A stretch of DNA of 64,000 nucleotides from Mesorhizobium shangrilense (GTDB lineage: Bacteria; Pseudomonadota; Alphaproteobacteria; Rhizobiales; Rhizobiaceae). Shown in pieces: positions 1-13,889 of the stretch; positions within the stretch are counted from its first letter, which is position 1; every line of letters begins with the position of its first letter. The position numbers and the translations under genes are program-made. A model generated the notes under the pieces. That model saw only the letters and a list, made by a program, of their open reading frames with translations. It was not told the DNA's origin and searched no databases. The stretch spans positions 248,001-312,000 of the forward strand of contig NZ_JBEWSZ010000002.1 of assembly GCF_040537815.1 (NCBI RefSeq), written 5' to 3'.

Positions 1-4576
<4,576 letters not shown>

Positions 4577-4587
4577 GCTTTGCAATT

Positions 4588-4611
4588 GCCGGGGAGCCCT
4601 GGCTTCCCGGC
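4588..4611 (+). other. Hairpin between gltB and gltD
   Basis: A strong GC-rich inverted repeat (gccggggagcc, 2-base loop, ggcttcccggc, with one internal mismatch) lies 11 bases after the gltB stop. No T-run follows, so it is not a classical terminator. It may stabilise the gltB end or tune gltD expression; this is inference. Confidence 0.4.
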
Positions 4612-4718
4612 CCCACTTTCATCGACAGTTTGACCTCAATTGGAAGGTTGCCACGGCTGCCTCAAGAGGTTAACGGGTGCGGCGAAAACCGCACCATCTG
4701 GACAGCAGGAACTGGACT

Positions 4719-6173
4719 ATGGGCAAGGTAACAGGCTTTCTCGAAATCGACCGGCAGGTGCACAAGTACCAGCCGGCCTCCGACCGCATCCGGCACTTTC
4801 GCGAGTTCACGCTGCCGATGTCGGACAAGGAGGTCGAGAAACAGGCGGCGCGCTGCATGGATTGCGGCATTCCGTTCTGCCATGGGCCGACCGGCTGCCC
4901 GATCCACAACCAGATCCCCGACTGGAACGACCTCGTCTATAATGGCGATTGGGACAATGCGATCCGCAACCTGCATTCGACCAACAACTTCCCGGAGTTC
5001 ACCGGCCGCATCTGTCCCGCGCCTTGCGAGGAAGCCTGCACGCTGAACCTCGAGGACATTCCGGTCGCCATCAAGACGGTCGAGCAGGCAATCGCCGACA
5101 AGGCCTACGAGACCGGCCATATCCGGCCTTATCCGCCGGAGAAGAAGACGGGAAAGCGCGTCGCCGTCATCGGTTCCGGTCCGGCGGGCATGGCGGCTGC
5201 CCAGCAGCTGGGCCGCGCCGGCCACGACGTCCATGTCTATGAGCGCGAGAGCCGGCCTGGCGGTCTGATGCGCTACGGCATTCCCGACTTCAAGATCGAG
5301 AAGCACTATATCGACCGGCGCATCGAACAGATGCAGGGCGAGGGCGTGACCTTCCACTGCGGCGTCAATGTCGGCGTCGACAAGCCGGTGGCCGAATTGC
5401 TCGCCGAATACGACGCCGTGCTCTATTGCGGCGGTTCGGAAACGCCGCGCGCGGCCGGCATTCCGGGCGACGATCTCGGCGGCGTGCATGACGCGATGCC
5501 GTACCTGGTGCAGCAGAACAAGCGCGTCGGCGGCGAGCCGATCCAGTCGGTGGCGTGGCCATCGCATCCGATCATCGCCAGCGGACAGCATGTCGTGGTC
5601 GTCGGCGGTGGCGACACCGCTTCCGACTGTGTCGGCACCGCCTTCCGCCAGGGCGCGGTACGCGTCACGCAGCTCGACATCCGCCCGCAGCCGCCGGAAA
5701 AGGAAGACAAGCTCGCCGTCTGGCCCTACTGGGCAACGAAGATGCGCACCTCGTCGTCGCAGGCGGAGGGCGCCGAGCGCGAATTCCAGGTGGCGACGCT
5801 TGAGTTCATCGGGGAAGAGGGCCAGCTGACCGGCGTGAAATGCTGCGAGGTCGACGAGAAGCGCAAGCCGATCCCCGGCAGCGAATTCGTCATCCGCGCC
5901 GACCTCGCCTTCATCGCCATCGGTTTTGCCGGCCCGGCCACGGCCGGATTGCTGACGGAACTGGACGGCCAGATGAAGATCGCCACCGACAGCCGCCGCT
6001 CGAAGAATGTCGAGGCCAATGACCGCGACTACAAGACCAGCGTCGACAAGCTCTATGCGGCGGGCGACGTGCGCCGTGGCCAGTCGCTGGTCGTGTGGGC
6101 GATCCGCGAGGGCCGCCAGGCCGCGCGCTCGATCGACGAGGCGTTGATGGGGTCGAGCGTCCTGCCGCGCTGA
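4719..6173 (+). CDS. gltD: Glutamate synthase small subunit
   Basis: GltD passes electrons from NADPH through FAD and 4Fe-4S clusters to GltB. The start is ATG 4719 (MGKVTGFLEIDRQ), chosen over an in-frame GTG at 4677 because an AGGA ribosome site sits 8 bases upstream and family members begin with this peptide. The product is 484 residues, the usual length. N-terminal cysteine clusters (CMDCGIPFCHG, CPAPCEEAC) match the iron-sulfur ligands. GSGPAGMAAA (near residue 150) is the FAD dinucleotide fold and GGGDTASDC the NADPH-binding fold. It follows gltB on the same strand and probably forms one operon with it. Confidence 0.97.
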   Translation: MGKVTGFLEIDRQVHKYQPASDRIRHFREFTLPMSDKEVEKQAARCMDCGIPFCHGPTGCPIHNQIPDWNDLVYNGDWDNAIRNLHSTNNFPEFTGRICPAPCEEACTLNLEDIPVAIKTVEQAIADKAYETGHIRPYPPEKKTGKRVAVIGSGPAGMAAAQQLGRAGHDVHVYERESRPGGLMRYGIPDFKIEKHYIDRRIEQMQGEGVTFHCGVNVGVDKPVAELLAEYDAVLYCGGSETPRAAGIPGDDLGGVHDAMPYLVQQNKRVGGEPIQSVAWPSHPIIASGQHVVVVGGGDTASDCVGTAFRQGAVRVTQLDIRPQPPEKEDKLAVWPYWATKMRTSSSQAEGAEREFQVATLEFIGEEGQLTGVKCCEVDEKRKPIPGSEFVIRADLAFIAIGFAGPATAGLLTELDGQMKIATDSRRSKNVEANDRDYKTSVDKLYAAGDVRRGQSLVVWAIREGRQAARSIDEALMGSSVLPR

Positions 6174-6240
6174 TATCGTCGTCGGATCAGAACAGGTCGC
6201 CTTGGATGGCGACGTGTTCCAATCGTGCGTATCCCTGTAT

Positions 6241-6312
6241 CCCGAAACCGCTTCGGGGCCTGGGGGGCCCCCTTTGAGGACCTTTCGAAAACCGTCGCCG
6301 GTTCTCGAAAGG
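6241..6312. repeat. Two hairpins between convergent genes
   Basis: The gap between gltD and the facing solute-binding-protein gene holds two inverted repeats. The first is cccgaa/ttcggg around a 6-base loop at 6241-6258. The second is cctttcgaaaaccg paired with cggttctcgaaagg at 6281-6312, a long stem with one mismatch. Neither has a T-run. They could act as a two-way transcript end or belong to a dispersed palindromic repeat family. Confidence 0.45.
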
Positions 6313-6331
6313 TGGCGCCGTGGCGCGGAGT

Positions 6332-7975
6332 TCAGCTTTCCAGCCAGACCTTGTCCAGCTGGATCTGGTCGAGGGGATGGGCGTGACGGTTCTTCACCGC
6401 GGCGACGAAGTGAACGAAAAGCTTGCGCCAGTAGGGCTGGATGATCACCGCTGAATCCTGGAGGATCCTCTCCACGTCCTGCATGGCGGCGCGGCGTTTT
6501 TCGACGTCGGCGATGGACAAGGCCTCATTGAGCTTGGCATCGAATTCGGCGTTGGAGAAGCTGGTCTCGTTCCAGGATTCTCCGGTCCGGTAGGCAAGCG
6601 CAAGCACCTGTACGCCCAGCGGTCGCATCGTCCAGCCGGTCAGCGAGAACGGATATTTCGTCCAGTCCGTCCAGAAGGTCGAGCTGGGCAGCACGGTGCG
6701 CTTGACCTTGAAGCCGGCTTCCCGGATCTGCGCGGCGATGGCGTCGGCCGTGTCCCTGTGCCAGTCGTCGTCGTCGCTGATCAGCTCGTGCTCGAAATCC
6801 AGCTGGCCCGCCTCCTTCATCAACGCCTTCGCCTTGTCGAGATCCCGCTCCACTTTCGGCAGCGGGAAATATTCGGGATGGATCGGGCAGACATGGTGGT
6901 TTTCCGCGGGGGTGCCGCGGTTGCTGTAGCCGAGGGCCAGAACGGCGGCATTGTCGACGGCCAGTTGCATGGCCCTGCGCACCCGCTGGTCGTCATAGGG
7001 CTTCCTGGTCACGTTGAAGCGGGCGACGGCGGTTGCCGCGGTCTGCGCTTCGCCGCGCTGAAGGCCCATGGAATCCAGGACATCGATCTGGTTGCCGGTG
7101 GTTTCGAAATTGCAGTGGACTTCACCAGCCTCGAAGGCGCTCGCCACCGCGTTGGGGTCGGTGCCGTAGTCGATGAATTCGACCCCATCCAGATGAACTT
7201 CGCCGCCCCACCAGGGGCTTTCGCGCCGCTTGTACACCGCGCGGGTCGAGGTCTCGAAGGAGACGAGTTCGAAGGGGCCGGTGCCGATCGGATGCTTCAC
7301 CAGGTTGGAGCCTGTCTGCTCAAAACTACGGTGCACCAGCAAGGCAGGGAAATCCGCGAAATTGGCGATGAGCGAGATGTCGGACTTGGACAGAACCAGC
7401 TTGATCGTATGATCATCAACCCTGACGATGGCGCCGTCGCGTGCCTTGCCGGTCTTGGCGTCGACGAGCGCGGCCATGCGGCCGGCCATCGAGTTGCCCG
7501 GCGCCTTCTCGCACCAGCGGTTGAGATTGAACAAGGCGTCCTCGGCGGTGAAGTCGTCGCCATTGTTCCATTTCACGCCCTTGCGCAGATGCAGGACATA
7601 TTCGGTGGCGTCGTCGTTGATCTCCCAGCTCTCAAGCAGCTTGGGCTGGAAGGTGAAGTCGGAGGTGTATTCGACGAACGGCTCCAGGAACTGGCGTCCC
7701 AGATTGCCCATCTCGCCCCAGTCAAAGGTACGCGGGTCCTTGAGTTCCTTGACCAGCATGGCAATCTTGAGGACGCCGCCCTTCTTCGGTTCCTCCGCCC
7801 GCGCCGGCACCGACGCCGCCAGGCCGATGAGGCCGTAGGCGCCTGCAGCGCTCACGCCCATGATGCTGGCGATGGCGAGGAATTCGCGCCGGTCCATCCT
7901 GTTGTCCCGAACCATGGCCGCCATCTGCGTGACGGGCGCCGGAACCGGTTTTTCGAGGCTATTGCGGGTGTTCAT
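6332..7975 (-). CDS. Tat-exported ABC transporter solute-binding protein (peptide family SBP_bac_5)
   Basis: A periplasmic binding protein of the dipeptide/oligopeptide class. The start is ATG 7975 (MNTRNSLEK), with GGGAGA about 7 bases upstream; an upstream in-frame ATG at 7990 lacks this. An N-terminal DRREFL twin-arginine motif (Arg 29-30), a hydrophobic stretch and ARA-EE near residue 60 indicate Tat export. The start Met27 (MDRREFL) is an alternative. The mature part shows the SBP_bac_5 pattern ([31 protein letters not shown]). It is the last gene of a minus-strand operon after a hydratase-like and an oxidoreductase-like gene. No permease or ATPase gene is beside it, so its transport partner must be elsewhere. 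The ligand is unknown; the neighbours suggest a small organic acid or aromatic breakdown product. Confidence 0.85.
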   Translation of the reverse strand: MNTRNSLEKPVPAPVTQMAAMVRDNRMDRREFLAIASIMGVSAAGAYGLIGLAASVPARAEEPKKGGVLKIAMLVKELKDPRTFDWGEMGNLGRQFLEPFVEYTSDFTFQPKLLESWEINDDATEYVLHLRKGVKWNNGDDFTAEDALFNLNRWCEKAPGNSMAGRMAALVDAKTGKARDGAIVRVDDHTIKLVLSKSDISLIANFADFPALLVHRSFEQTGSNLVKHPIGTGPFELVSFETSTRAVYKRRESPWWGGEVHLDGVEFIDYGTDPNAVASAFEAGEVHCNFETTGNQIDVLDSMGLQRGEAQTAATAVARFNVTRKPYDDQRVRRAMQLAVDNAAVLALGYSNRGTPAENHHVCPIHPEYFPLPKVERDLDKAKALMKEAGQLDFEHELISDDDDWHRDTADAIAAQIREAGFKVKRTVLPSSTFWTDWTKYPFSLTGWTMRPLGVQVLALAYRTGESWNETSFSNAEFDAKLNEALSIADVEKRRAAMQDVERILQDSAVIIQPYWRKLFVHFVAAVKNRHAHPLDQIQLDKVWLES

Positions 7976-8059
7976 CTGTAGTTCTCCCATGACCGACCAA
8001 TTCGTCGGATTCTTAAAGTCACATCGCGTGGAAACCGATGACGACCGGAGGGTGATCGC

Positions 8060-8860
8060 TCACGTGAACGAAACATCCAGTGTGCCGTACCGGTTGAAAT
8101 CGGCGGTGAAGGCGTCTCCGCTTGCGACGGGCAAGGCTCTTGCAAAGGCGCCCGACATGACGATGTCGCCCTCGGCCAGATGTTCACCCCGCTTGAGCAG
8201 CGTGTTGGCAAGCCAGGCCACGCACGTGGCGGGATGACCCATGCCGATGACCGACAGGCCGGTTTCTTCCACGACGCCGTTGCGCGACAGGGTGGCGCCG
8301 ACCCAGCGGCTGTCGATGTCATCTGGCCGGAAGCGCTGTTCGGCCAGGATGACGCCAGCAAAGGCCGAGTTGTCGGCGACCGTATCCGCCACGATGCGCG
8401 GCGGCGCCATGCGGTGGTCGACGAGTTCCAGCGCGGGCACGATGCGATCCGTCGCGGCAAGGATCTCGTCGAGATTCTCGATCGGACGGTCGATGTCCCG
8501 GCCCATGATGAAGGCAAGTTCGACCTCGACATGCGGTTTCACCAGACGCTGTGCCGACAGGCTTGCGCCGCTCTGGTGGACGGCGTGGCGCAGGATCCGG
8601 CCGTGGATCGGCGCGTCGAGATCGCAGGCGATCTGCGTCGTCAGCCACGTCAGGCCGATCTTGTAGCCGGCGAGAGCGATGCCTTGCTGTTGGCGCATCC
8701 GCGTCAGCAGGTTCTGGATGCGGTAGGCGTCATCGAGGCTGAGCCCGGAATGCTGGCCGCTGAGCGGCGGCATGGCCTTACCCTCGCGCTCGGCGCGCAG
8801 GATCGCCTCCGCCGCGTTGTGGATGTCCAGTTCCGTCAGCCCGCTCGGTGCCTCGACCAT
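8060..8860 (-). CDS. 2-keto-4-pentenoate hydratase-like protein (fumarylacetoacetate hydrolase superfamily)
   Basis: A 266-residue protein of the MhpD/DmpE type, which add water to 2-hydroxypenta-2,4-dienoate in meta-cleavage of aromatic compounds. The pattern YKIGLTW near residue 65 and the metal-ligand region VEVELAFIMGRDI fit the family, as does the length. The start is ATG 8860: a GAGG ribosome site overlaps the stop of the upstream oxidoreductase gene. The GTG at 8872 is in frame but badly placed. Only 8 bases separate it from the preceding stop, so translation is probably coupled. The true substrate is not proven; other members are decarboxylases or hydrolases. Confidence 0.8.
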   Translation of the reverse strand: MVEAPSGLTELDIHNAAEAILRAEREGKAMPPLSGQHSGLSLDDAYRIQNLLTRMRQQQGIALAGYKIGLTWLTTQIACDLDAPIHGRILRHAVHQSGASLSAQRLVKPHVEVELAFIMGRDIDRPIENLDEILAATDRIVPALELVDHRMAPPRIVADTVADNSAFAGVILAEQRFRPDDIDSRWVGATLSRNGVVEETGLSVIGMGHPATCVAWLANTLLKRGEHLAEGDIVMSGAFARALPVASGDAFTADFNRYGTLDVSFT

Positions 8861-8868
8861 CGTCAACC

Positions 8869-9852
8869 TCACATCAGATCCACGACGACTTTGCCGAGCG
8901 CTCGTCCGCTTTCAAGATGGCGAAAGGCGTCGGCGAGTTGCTCCAGCCCAAATCGGCGGGGATCGACCAATGGACGCACCTTGCCATTGTCGGCCAGAAC
9001 AGCGATTTCCCGCATGATGCGCCCGTGATCCTCCCGGCCGACCTTTTCAAGGAGGGGAATGAGCATGAACACGACATGCAGCGACAGCGCCTTGGCATGC
9101 AGGGGAGATAGATCGTGCGTGCTGCGCGCCGCGGTCGCGGCAATGCGACCGCCAATTGCCGCCGCCTGGAAGGAACGATCGAGGTTTCCCCCACCCACCG
9201 TGTCGATCACGACGTCGAAACCTCGGCCCGCGGTCAAGCGTCCAACACAATCCGCGACGCTCTCCTGGCCGTAGAGGACGGTGTGGTCGGCGCCAAGCTC
9301 GTGCGCGATCGCAGCCTTTTCAGGCGAGGAAACGGTGGCGGTGACGCGTGCGCCCCGCGCCTTTGCCAATTGCAGGGCGATGTGGCCGACGCCGCCGCAG
9401 CCGGCATGCACCAGCACATGGTCGGAGGCGCGGACATCCGCTCTCGCCATGCAGTTCCAGGCGGTGATCGACACCAGCGGCATGGCGGCGGCTTCGCGCA
9501 TCGAAAGACGGCTGGGCTTTGGGGCCAGCAAGCGGGCATCGGCCGCGATGTAGTCGGCAAAGCTGCCGCCCAAGCCGCGCACGCCTCCGGCGCAGCCATA
9601 GACCTCGTCTCCCGGAGACAGGCCGGAAACGTCATCTCCAACGGCTTCGATTGTTCCGGACAGGTCAGCGCCGAGAACAGCCGGCAGAGCGGGGCCGATC
9701 GGCAGTCCGTTGCGAATGCGGGCATCAACCGGGTTGAGGGCGCTGGCGTGCACACGCACCAGCACCTCTCCGGGGCCTGGTCGCGGCGTGCCGATATCGG
9801 CCAGTTCGAAATTCTCCGGCCCGCCGACAGCCTTCAGCACCATTGCACGCAT
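8869..9852 (-). CDS. Zinc-type/quinone oxidoreductase-like protein (MDR superfamily)
   Basis: A 327-residue NADPH-dependent quinone or enone reductase of the medium-chain family. It has the N-terminal GroES-like fold (GPGEVLVRVHASALNPVDARIRNG) and an NADPH site AGCGGVGHIALQLAKARGA; structural zinc cysteines are absent, as in QOR-type members. The start is ATG 9852 (MRAMVLKAVGG), with GGGA upstream; the open frame extends further, but that stretch is non-coding promoter DNA. It is first in a minus-strand operon with the hydratase and binding-protein genes, divergent from a LysR gene. Regulation by that LysR protein is likely by the usual divergent arrangement. Confidence 0.85.
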   Translation of the reverse strand: MRAMVLKAVGGPENFELADIGTPRPGPGEVLVRVHASALNPVDARIRNGLPIGPALPAVLGADLSGTIEAVGDDVSGLSPGDEVYGCAGGVRGLGGSFADYIAADARLLAPKPSRLSMREAAAMPLVSITAWNCMARADVRASDHVLVHAGCGGVGHIALQLAKARGARVTATVSSPEKAAIAHELGADHTVLYGQESVADCVGRLTAGRGFDVVIDTVGGGNLDRSFQAAAIGGRIAATAARSTHDLSPLHAKALSLHVVFMLIPLLEKVGREDHGRIMREIAVLADNGKVRPLVDPRRFGLEQLADAFRHLESGRALGKVVVDLM

Positions 9853-9865
9853 TCGATATTCCCAA

Positions 9866-9917
9866 CCCGTGTAGACCACGGGTGAACTCTGCCGTTTCGG
9901 CTGGCTCAACGGAAACG
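9866..9917. promoter_or_regulatory. Divergent promoter region with two inverted repeats
   Basis: The 136-base gap between the oxidoreductase gene and the LysR gene contains cccgtg/cacggg (9866-9882) and cgtttc/gaaacg (9893-9898 with 9912-9917). These are candidate operator sites for the LysR regulator. No experimental support. Confidence 0.35.
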
Positions 9918-9988
9918 CATAAATCTTATGGTATCGATCGGGAACGTTTCTAGCTAAGAGTTGGGCACTCGGCATCAAAGGAAGCCCG

Positions 9989-10873
9989 ATGCGGTATCCC
10001 GACCTGGAAATCGACCTCCTGCGCGCATTCACCACGGTGGCGGAGACAGGCAGCTTTACGGCTGCCGCCGACGTGGTCGGCAGGTCGCAATCGGCCGTCA
10101 GCCAGAAGATCATCCGCCTGGAGGAACTGCTCGGCCACCCGCTGTTCAACCGCACGAGCCGCTCGCTGGTCCTCACCGGGGAGGGCGAACGATTGCTGTC
10201 GGCGGCGCGCCGCATGCTTGAATTCAACGACATGGCGGTGCGCACCCTGGTCGAACCTGCCGACGTCAAGCGCTTGCGCATCGGCATCTCGGAAGATTTC
10301 GTTCCGCATCATCTGCCGGCCCTTCTGGCAAAATTCGCCGCGCTCTGCCCGGCCGTGCGGCTCGAACTGATGACCGGCCTGAGTTGCCACCTGCTGGCCG
10401 CCTACGAGGACGAAGGGCTCGATGTGGTGATCGCGAAGAAGGATGGCCGTGCCCAGCGTGGCCGTGTCATCTGGCGTGAGCCCTTGGTGTGGATCGCTTC
10501 GGCGGGCTATGATCACCAATCGTCCGAAACTGTCCCGCTGGTGCTTCTGCCGACACCTTGCACCTATCGCGGTGTCGCGATCCGGGCGCTCGATTCAGTA
10601 AGACGCGACTGGGGCGTGACATGCACGGTGAACAGCTTGAATGGCGCGCGCGCGGCCGTGGCGGGAGGTTTCGGCGTCACTGTGCTCGGACGCTCCTTCG
10701 TCCAGGAGGGGCTCCGCATCATCCCGCCGTCCGAATTGTGGCCGGTGCTGCCGATGACGGAGATCGTGGTGATCGGCGAGGAGACGGTCGAGGCGCGGAT
10801 CGTGCAGCCTCTGCTCTCGTTCCTGACCGAAACCCTGTCTCGCGGCAATGGAGCCGGCGCCTTGCCTGCCTGA
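9989..10873 (+). CDS. LysR-family transcriptional regulator
   Basis: A 294-residue regulator with an N-terminal winged helix-turn-helix (DLEIDLLRAFTTVAETGSFT, then AAADVVGRSQSAVSQKIIRL at about residues 25-45) and a C-terminal periplasmic-binding-like effector domain. The start ATG 9989 has AAAGGAAG about 5 bases upstream. It is transcribed away from the three-gene oxidoreductase/hydratase/binding-protein operon and probably controls it. The effector is unknown. Confidence 0.92.
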   Translation: MRYPDLEIDLLRAFTTVAETGSFTAAADVVGRSQSAVSQKIIRLEELLGHPLFNRTSRSLVLTGEGERLLSAARRMLEFNDMAVRTLVEPADVKRLRIGISEDFVPHHLPALLAKFAALCPAVRLELMTGLSCHLLAAYEDEGLDVVIAKKDGRAQRGRVIWREPLVWIASAGYDHQSSETVPLVLLPTPCTYRGVAIRALDSVRRDWGVTCTVNSLNGARAAVAGGFGVTVLGRSFVQEGLRIIPPSELWPVLPMTEIVVIGEETVEARIVQPLLSFLTETLSRGNGAGALPA

Positions 10874-10931
10874 CCAGCTTGCCGATCCCGAGATAGTCCG
10901 GGGAAGGCATTCCATCGAACAACCGGGTGCT

Positions 10932-12158
10932 TCAGGGGATCGTCGGCGTCGCCGTGCTGGCGGTAGCTGCCGGTGTCGCGGGTGATGTCTTTGGCGGCCA
11001 GGAGAAGTCGTCGGCGCGGCCGGGGGAGGCGTCGGACGCCTTGCCGTTGATGATGAGCTTTTCGCCGGGCAGGTTCGCATCAACCTTCGCCGGCGGCGCC
11101 GCGCCAAGCAGTTCCGAGCCGCCATCAAGCGCTGGATCGTTGAGCAGCATCGGCACTGTGCGGTCGACGATGACAGGCACCGGCGCGGGCGTCGGCGCCT
11201 CGACCGGGGCGCCAGCTGGTGCGGAGACCGTGACGGCGCCCGGCGTGGTCAGCCCAAGGATCTTCATCAGCGGCTTTTCGGTATAGAAGGCAAGCTTGCG
11301 CTTTCCGGCCTTCGATACGTTGATGCCGTCATCGGCGCGCAGCCGCACCGCCTGGCCGTTGATGTCGGGCCCGCTGGTGACGAAGGCGCCATTCTCGTCG
11401 ACAAACCCTTCCCAGACATCGACGAACTCACCGCCATGGCTTTCGGCGGACGAGTGATAGATGTCGTTGAAGGCCAGCATGTCCGAGGTCATCTTGGATA
11501 CACGGAATGCCGGCATGCCGACCCACAGGAAGGGTATCTTGGTCGAGGCGATGGCTTCGCCGAATGCGTTGATCCGGCGTTCATATTCCTTGTTCCAGTT
11601 CTCGGATCGGGGTTGCTCGCGCACATCGCCGACGCGCATCTGCTGACGATCGTTGGATCCCAGCATGACGACAACGGCAGCGGGCTTTTCGGTCTCGATC
11701 AGCGACTTGATCTGTTTGGGCCAGTCGTAGAAGTCGTCGCGCACGAAGCCGGACGAGCCATTGCTGCGGGAGACGATCCTGACCCCGGCATTGTCGGCAA
11801 AAGTCGTATCGAGACCCTCGGCGAGGCCCGAGGCCATGAAATCGCCAACCACCAGCACGACGCGGGCATCGGGCGCCTTTTCGACAATCGGCGTTTCCGG
11901 TGCCGCCGGCTCTTGCGGAGGCCGGGCTTTTTTTACCTTGGGCCTCGACCTCGGCTGGTGCAACTCGGCTGGCGGCTCGACCCGTTCGCTTCTGCGTGGG
12001 AACAGAAGATCGCGCAGCGACCAGCCGCGGCTTGGCTGATCTTGTGCCATAGCCGGTGCATGAAAGGCGCCGAGCGATCCGACGGCGAGCAGGATGACGG
12101 CCGCAATCAGAATCGGCGCGCGGCGAACGAGCATCCTGATACGCGCAGCCGAAACCAA
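10932..12158 (-). CDS. DUF459 SGNH-hydrolase-fold envelope protein
   Basis: A membrane-anchored or secreted protein with an SGNH/GDSL-like core. An N-terminal hydrophobic segment (ILIAAVILLAVGSLGAFHAPAMA) is followed by a basic/proline-rich linker. The core has VVLVVGDFMASGL as block I, with Asp before Phe instead of the usual GDS, then GSNDRQ. The C-terminal 100 residues are Ala/Pro-rich. The start is TTG 12158, because AGGGAGGAG lies 3 bases upstream; ATG 12134 is the alternative and would give 400 residues. It lies downstream of the lytic transglycosylase gene on the same strand, which suggests an envelope polysaccharide or peptidoglycan role. The catalytic activity is not established. Confidence 0.75.
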   Translation of the reverse strand: MVSAARIRMLVRRAPILIAAVILLAVGSLGAFHAPAMAQDQPSRGWSLRDLLFPRRSERVEPPAELHQPRSRPKVKKARPPQEPAAPETPIVEKAPDARVVLVVGDFMASGLAEGLDTTFADNAGVRIVSRSNGSSGFVRDDFYDWPKQIKSLIETEKPAAVVVMLGSNDRQQMRVGDVREQPRSENWNKEYERRINAFGEAIASTKIPFLWVGMPAFRVSKMTSDMLAFNDIYHSSAESHGGEFVDVWEGFVDENGAFVTSGPDINGQAVRLRADDGINVSKAGKRKLAFYTEKPLMKILGLTTPGAVTVSAPAGAPVEAPTPAPVPVIVDRTVPMLLNDPALDGGSELLGAAPPAKVDANLPGEKLIINGKASDASPGRADDFSWPPKTSPATPAATASTATPTIP

Positions 12159-12278
12159 TCGCTCCTCCCTTGGCGCATGAGCCGAAAACCGGGATCGATC
12201 CCGATGACCGGTCATGCACGGATCAAAGTGCTACAGCGCCCCTCCGGGCGTCCCGCCCATCGCCGTCGGCATGCGGCC

Positions 12279-13502
12279 CTATTTCTGGCGGAGCCATTTG
12301 AGCACTTCCATGCTCGGATAGCCGTCCTGGGTCAAGCCGGCCTTGGCCTGGAAGGCCAGGATCGCATTTTTCGATCCGTCGCCGATCTTGCCGTCGAACT
12401 TGCCGTCATAGAGACCATGCTGCGAAAGCCGCTTCTGAAGCTCCTGCCGTTCCTCGAAGGTGAGCTTGGTGAACGGGCGCTTCCAGTCCTGCACAAGACC
12501 GCTGGAGCCGCCGATTTCATCGGCAAGAAGACCGACCGCAAGCGCGTATTTGTCGGCATTGTTGTAGGCCTTGATGACCGAGAAATTCTTGACCATCAGG
12601 AAGGCTGGCCCACCACGGCCATCCAGTACCTTCAGCGTCGCCTTGTCGGCGCCGTTCTTGAACGGCTTGCCGTTGGCCCTGACAACGCCGAGCGCCTGCC
12701 ATTGCGACAAGGTCTTGGAACCGCTGGGAAGTTTGCCGGCCGGAAGCTTGACCTCGTAGCCCCAGGTCTTGCCTGCTTGCCAGCCGTTCTTCTTGAGCAG
12801 ATTCGCGGCGGTCGCCAGCGCATCGGGTATGGAATTCCAGATGTCGCGCTTGCCGTTGCCGTCCATGTCGACGGCGTAGTGCTGGTAGCTGGTCGGGATG
12901 AACTGGGTCTGGCCCATCGCACCGGCCCAGGAGCCCATGAGATGGCTTTCGTCGATGTCGCCGGTCTGCAGGATCTTCAGCGCGGCGATAAGCTGGGTGC
13001 GGGCGTATTTCGACCGCTTCGGATCGGCGTAGGCCAGGGTCGCCAGGGAACTCACGACATTGCGCATGATGTCGTCGCGCTTCAGGATCTCGCCGTAGTT
13101 CGATTCCATCGACCAGATGGCCAGCAAGATGTTGCGGTCGACGCCAAATCTCGCTTCGATCCTGTCCAGCCACGGTCCCCATTTCTTGGCCATCTGCTGG
13201 CCAACCGCGACCGACTGGTCGTGGACGCGGTTGTCGAAATAGTCCCAGGCGGGAGCGGTGAATTCGGGCTGCGTGCGGGCCTTTTCCAGCACCACCGGAT
13301 CGATGTCCTTGATGCTCCGGAAGGCCTTGTCGTAGACGGTGCCGGAAACGCCTTCCTCCACGGCGGTGGCGCGGAAGCCGGCAACCCATTGCCGGAAACC
13401 GGCATCGGCGAAGGCAGGCCCGCTGGACATGAGCAGGGCGAGCGAAAGGCTGGCGGCCGTCATGACGCTTGTAAAACGCTTCGCGGCATTTCGAACGGGC
13501 AT
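12279..13502 (-). CDS. Lytic murein transglycosylase, MltB type with C-terminal peptidoglycan-binding domain
   Basis: Cleaves the MurNAc-GlcNAc bond of peptidoglycan with formation of 1,6-anhydro ends. The start is ATG 13502 (MPVRNAAKRF), preceded by a near-perfect AAGGAGGA site; the in-frame ATG at 13538 has none. The 407-residue product has a Sec signal (cleavage near residue 32, AFA-DA), an SLT_2 domain with catalytic Glu about 133 in WSMESNYG, the typical GSWAGAMGQTQFIPTSY motif, and a C-terminal PG_binding_1 domain (LQKRLSQHGLYDGKFDGKIG). It lies in the periplasm. It is divergent from galU and followed by the DUF459 gene. Confidence 0.93.
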   Translation of the reverse strand: MPVRNAAKRFTSVMTAASLSLALLMSSGPAFADAGFRQWVAGFRATAVEEGVSGTVYDKAFRSIKDIDPVVLEKARTQPEFTAPAWDYFDNRVHDQSVAVGQQMAKKWGPWLDRIEARFGVDRNILLAIWSMESNYGEILKRDDIMRNVVSSLATLAYADPKRSKYARTQLIAALKILQTGDIDESHLMGSWAGAMGQTQFIPTSYQHYAVDMDGNGKRDIWNSIPDALATAANLLKKNGWQAGKTWGYEVKLPAGKLPSGSKTLSQWQALGVVRANGKPFKNGADKATLKVLDGRGGPAFLMVKNFSVIKAYNNADKYALAVGLLADEIGGSSGLVQDWKRPFTKLTFEERQELQKRLSQHGLYDGKFDGKIGDGSKNAILAFQAKAGLTQDGYPSMEVLKWLRQK

Positions 13503-13773
13503 CTTTTCCTCCTTCTTTGTCACAGGAAGATCATTCATCGCCGAACCAGGTTATGAATTAGTTTACCATAGGTGCCGTCGGGAACGAAAAGCCAGTTTGA
13601 TGATTGTTGAGGCGGACGACCCACGCAGGACGTCCTGCCTCACTTTCAGCTGCGATGCGGGCATGAAAATGTCAAAGCGTGCATTTCGGGTTACAATAGT
13701 TGACTTGCGGACGGTTCCGGAATGCGGCTTCAACCGCAAAGAGATGCCAGGACAGTTGCCGGAGCCGGAGTCT

Positions 13774-13790
13774 TAACTCTTGTCGAGTTA
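13774..13790. promoter_or_regulatory. Palindrome in the 387-base mltB-like/galU divergent promoter region
   Basis: Between the transglycosylase start (13502) and galU (13890) there is no gene. The region holds taactc, 5 bases, gagtta at 13774-13790, directly before a -10-like stretch (gagataatg). It is a candidate operator/promoter for galU. Nothing else is recognised in this gap. Confidence 0.3.
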
Positions 13791-13889
13791 TGAGATAATG
13801 CAAAAATGGCAGCTGTTTGCCGGCCTTTTGGGCGCCGTTCATTTCGAACGGATCTATGAGTTCTGACCTTCAGATGGATAGTTGACAGC

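Noticed and set aside
11436..13556. 706-codon plus-strand frame across the DUF459 and transglycosylase genes
   Set aside because: Runs opposite two well-supported genes and across their gap; no ribosome site and no domain pattern.
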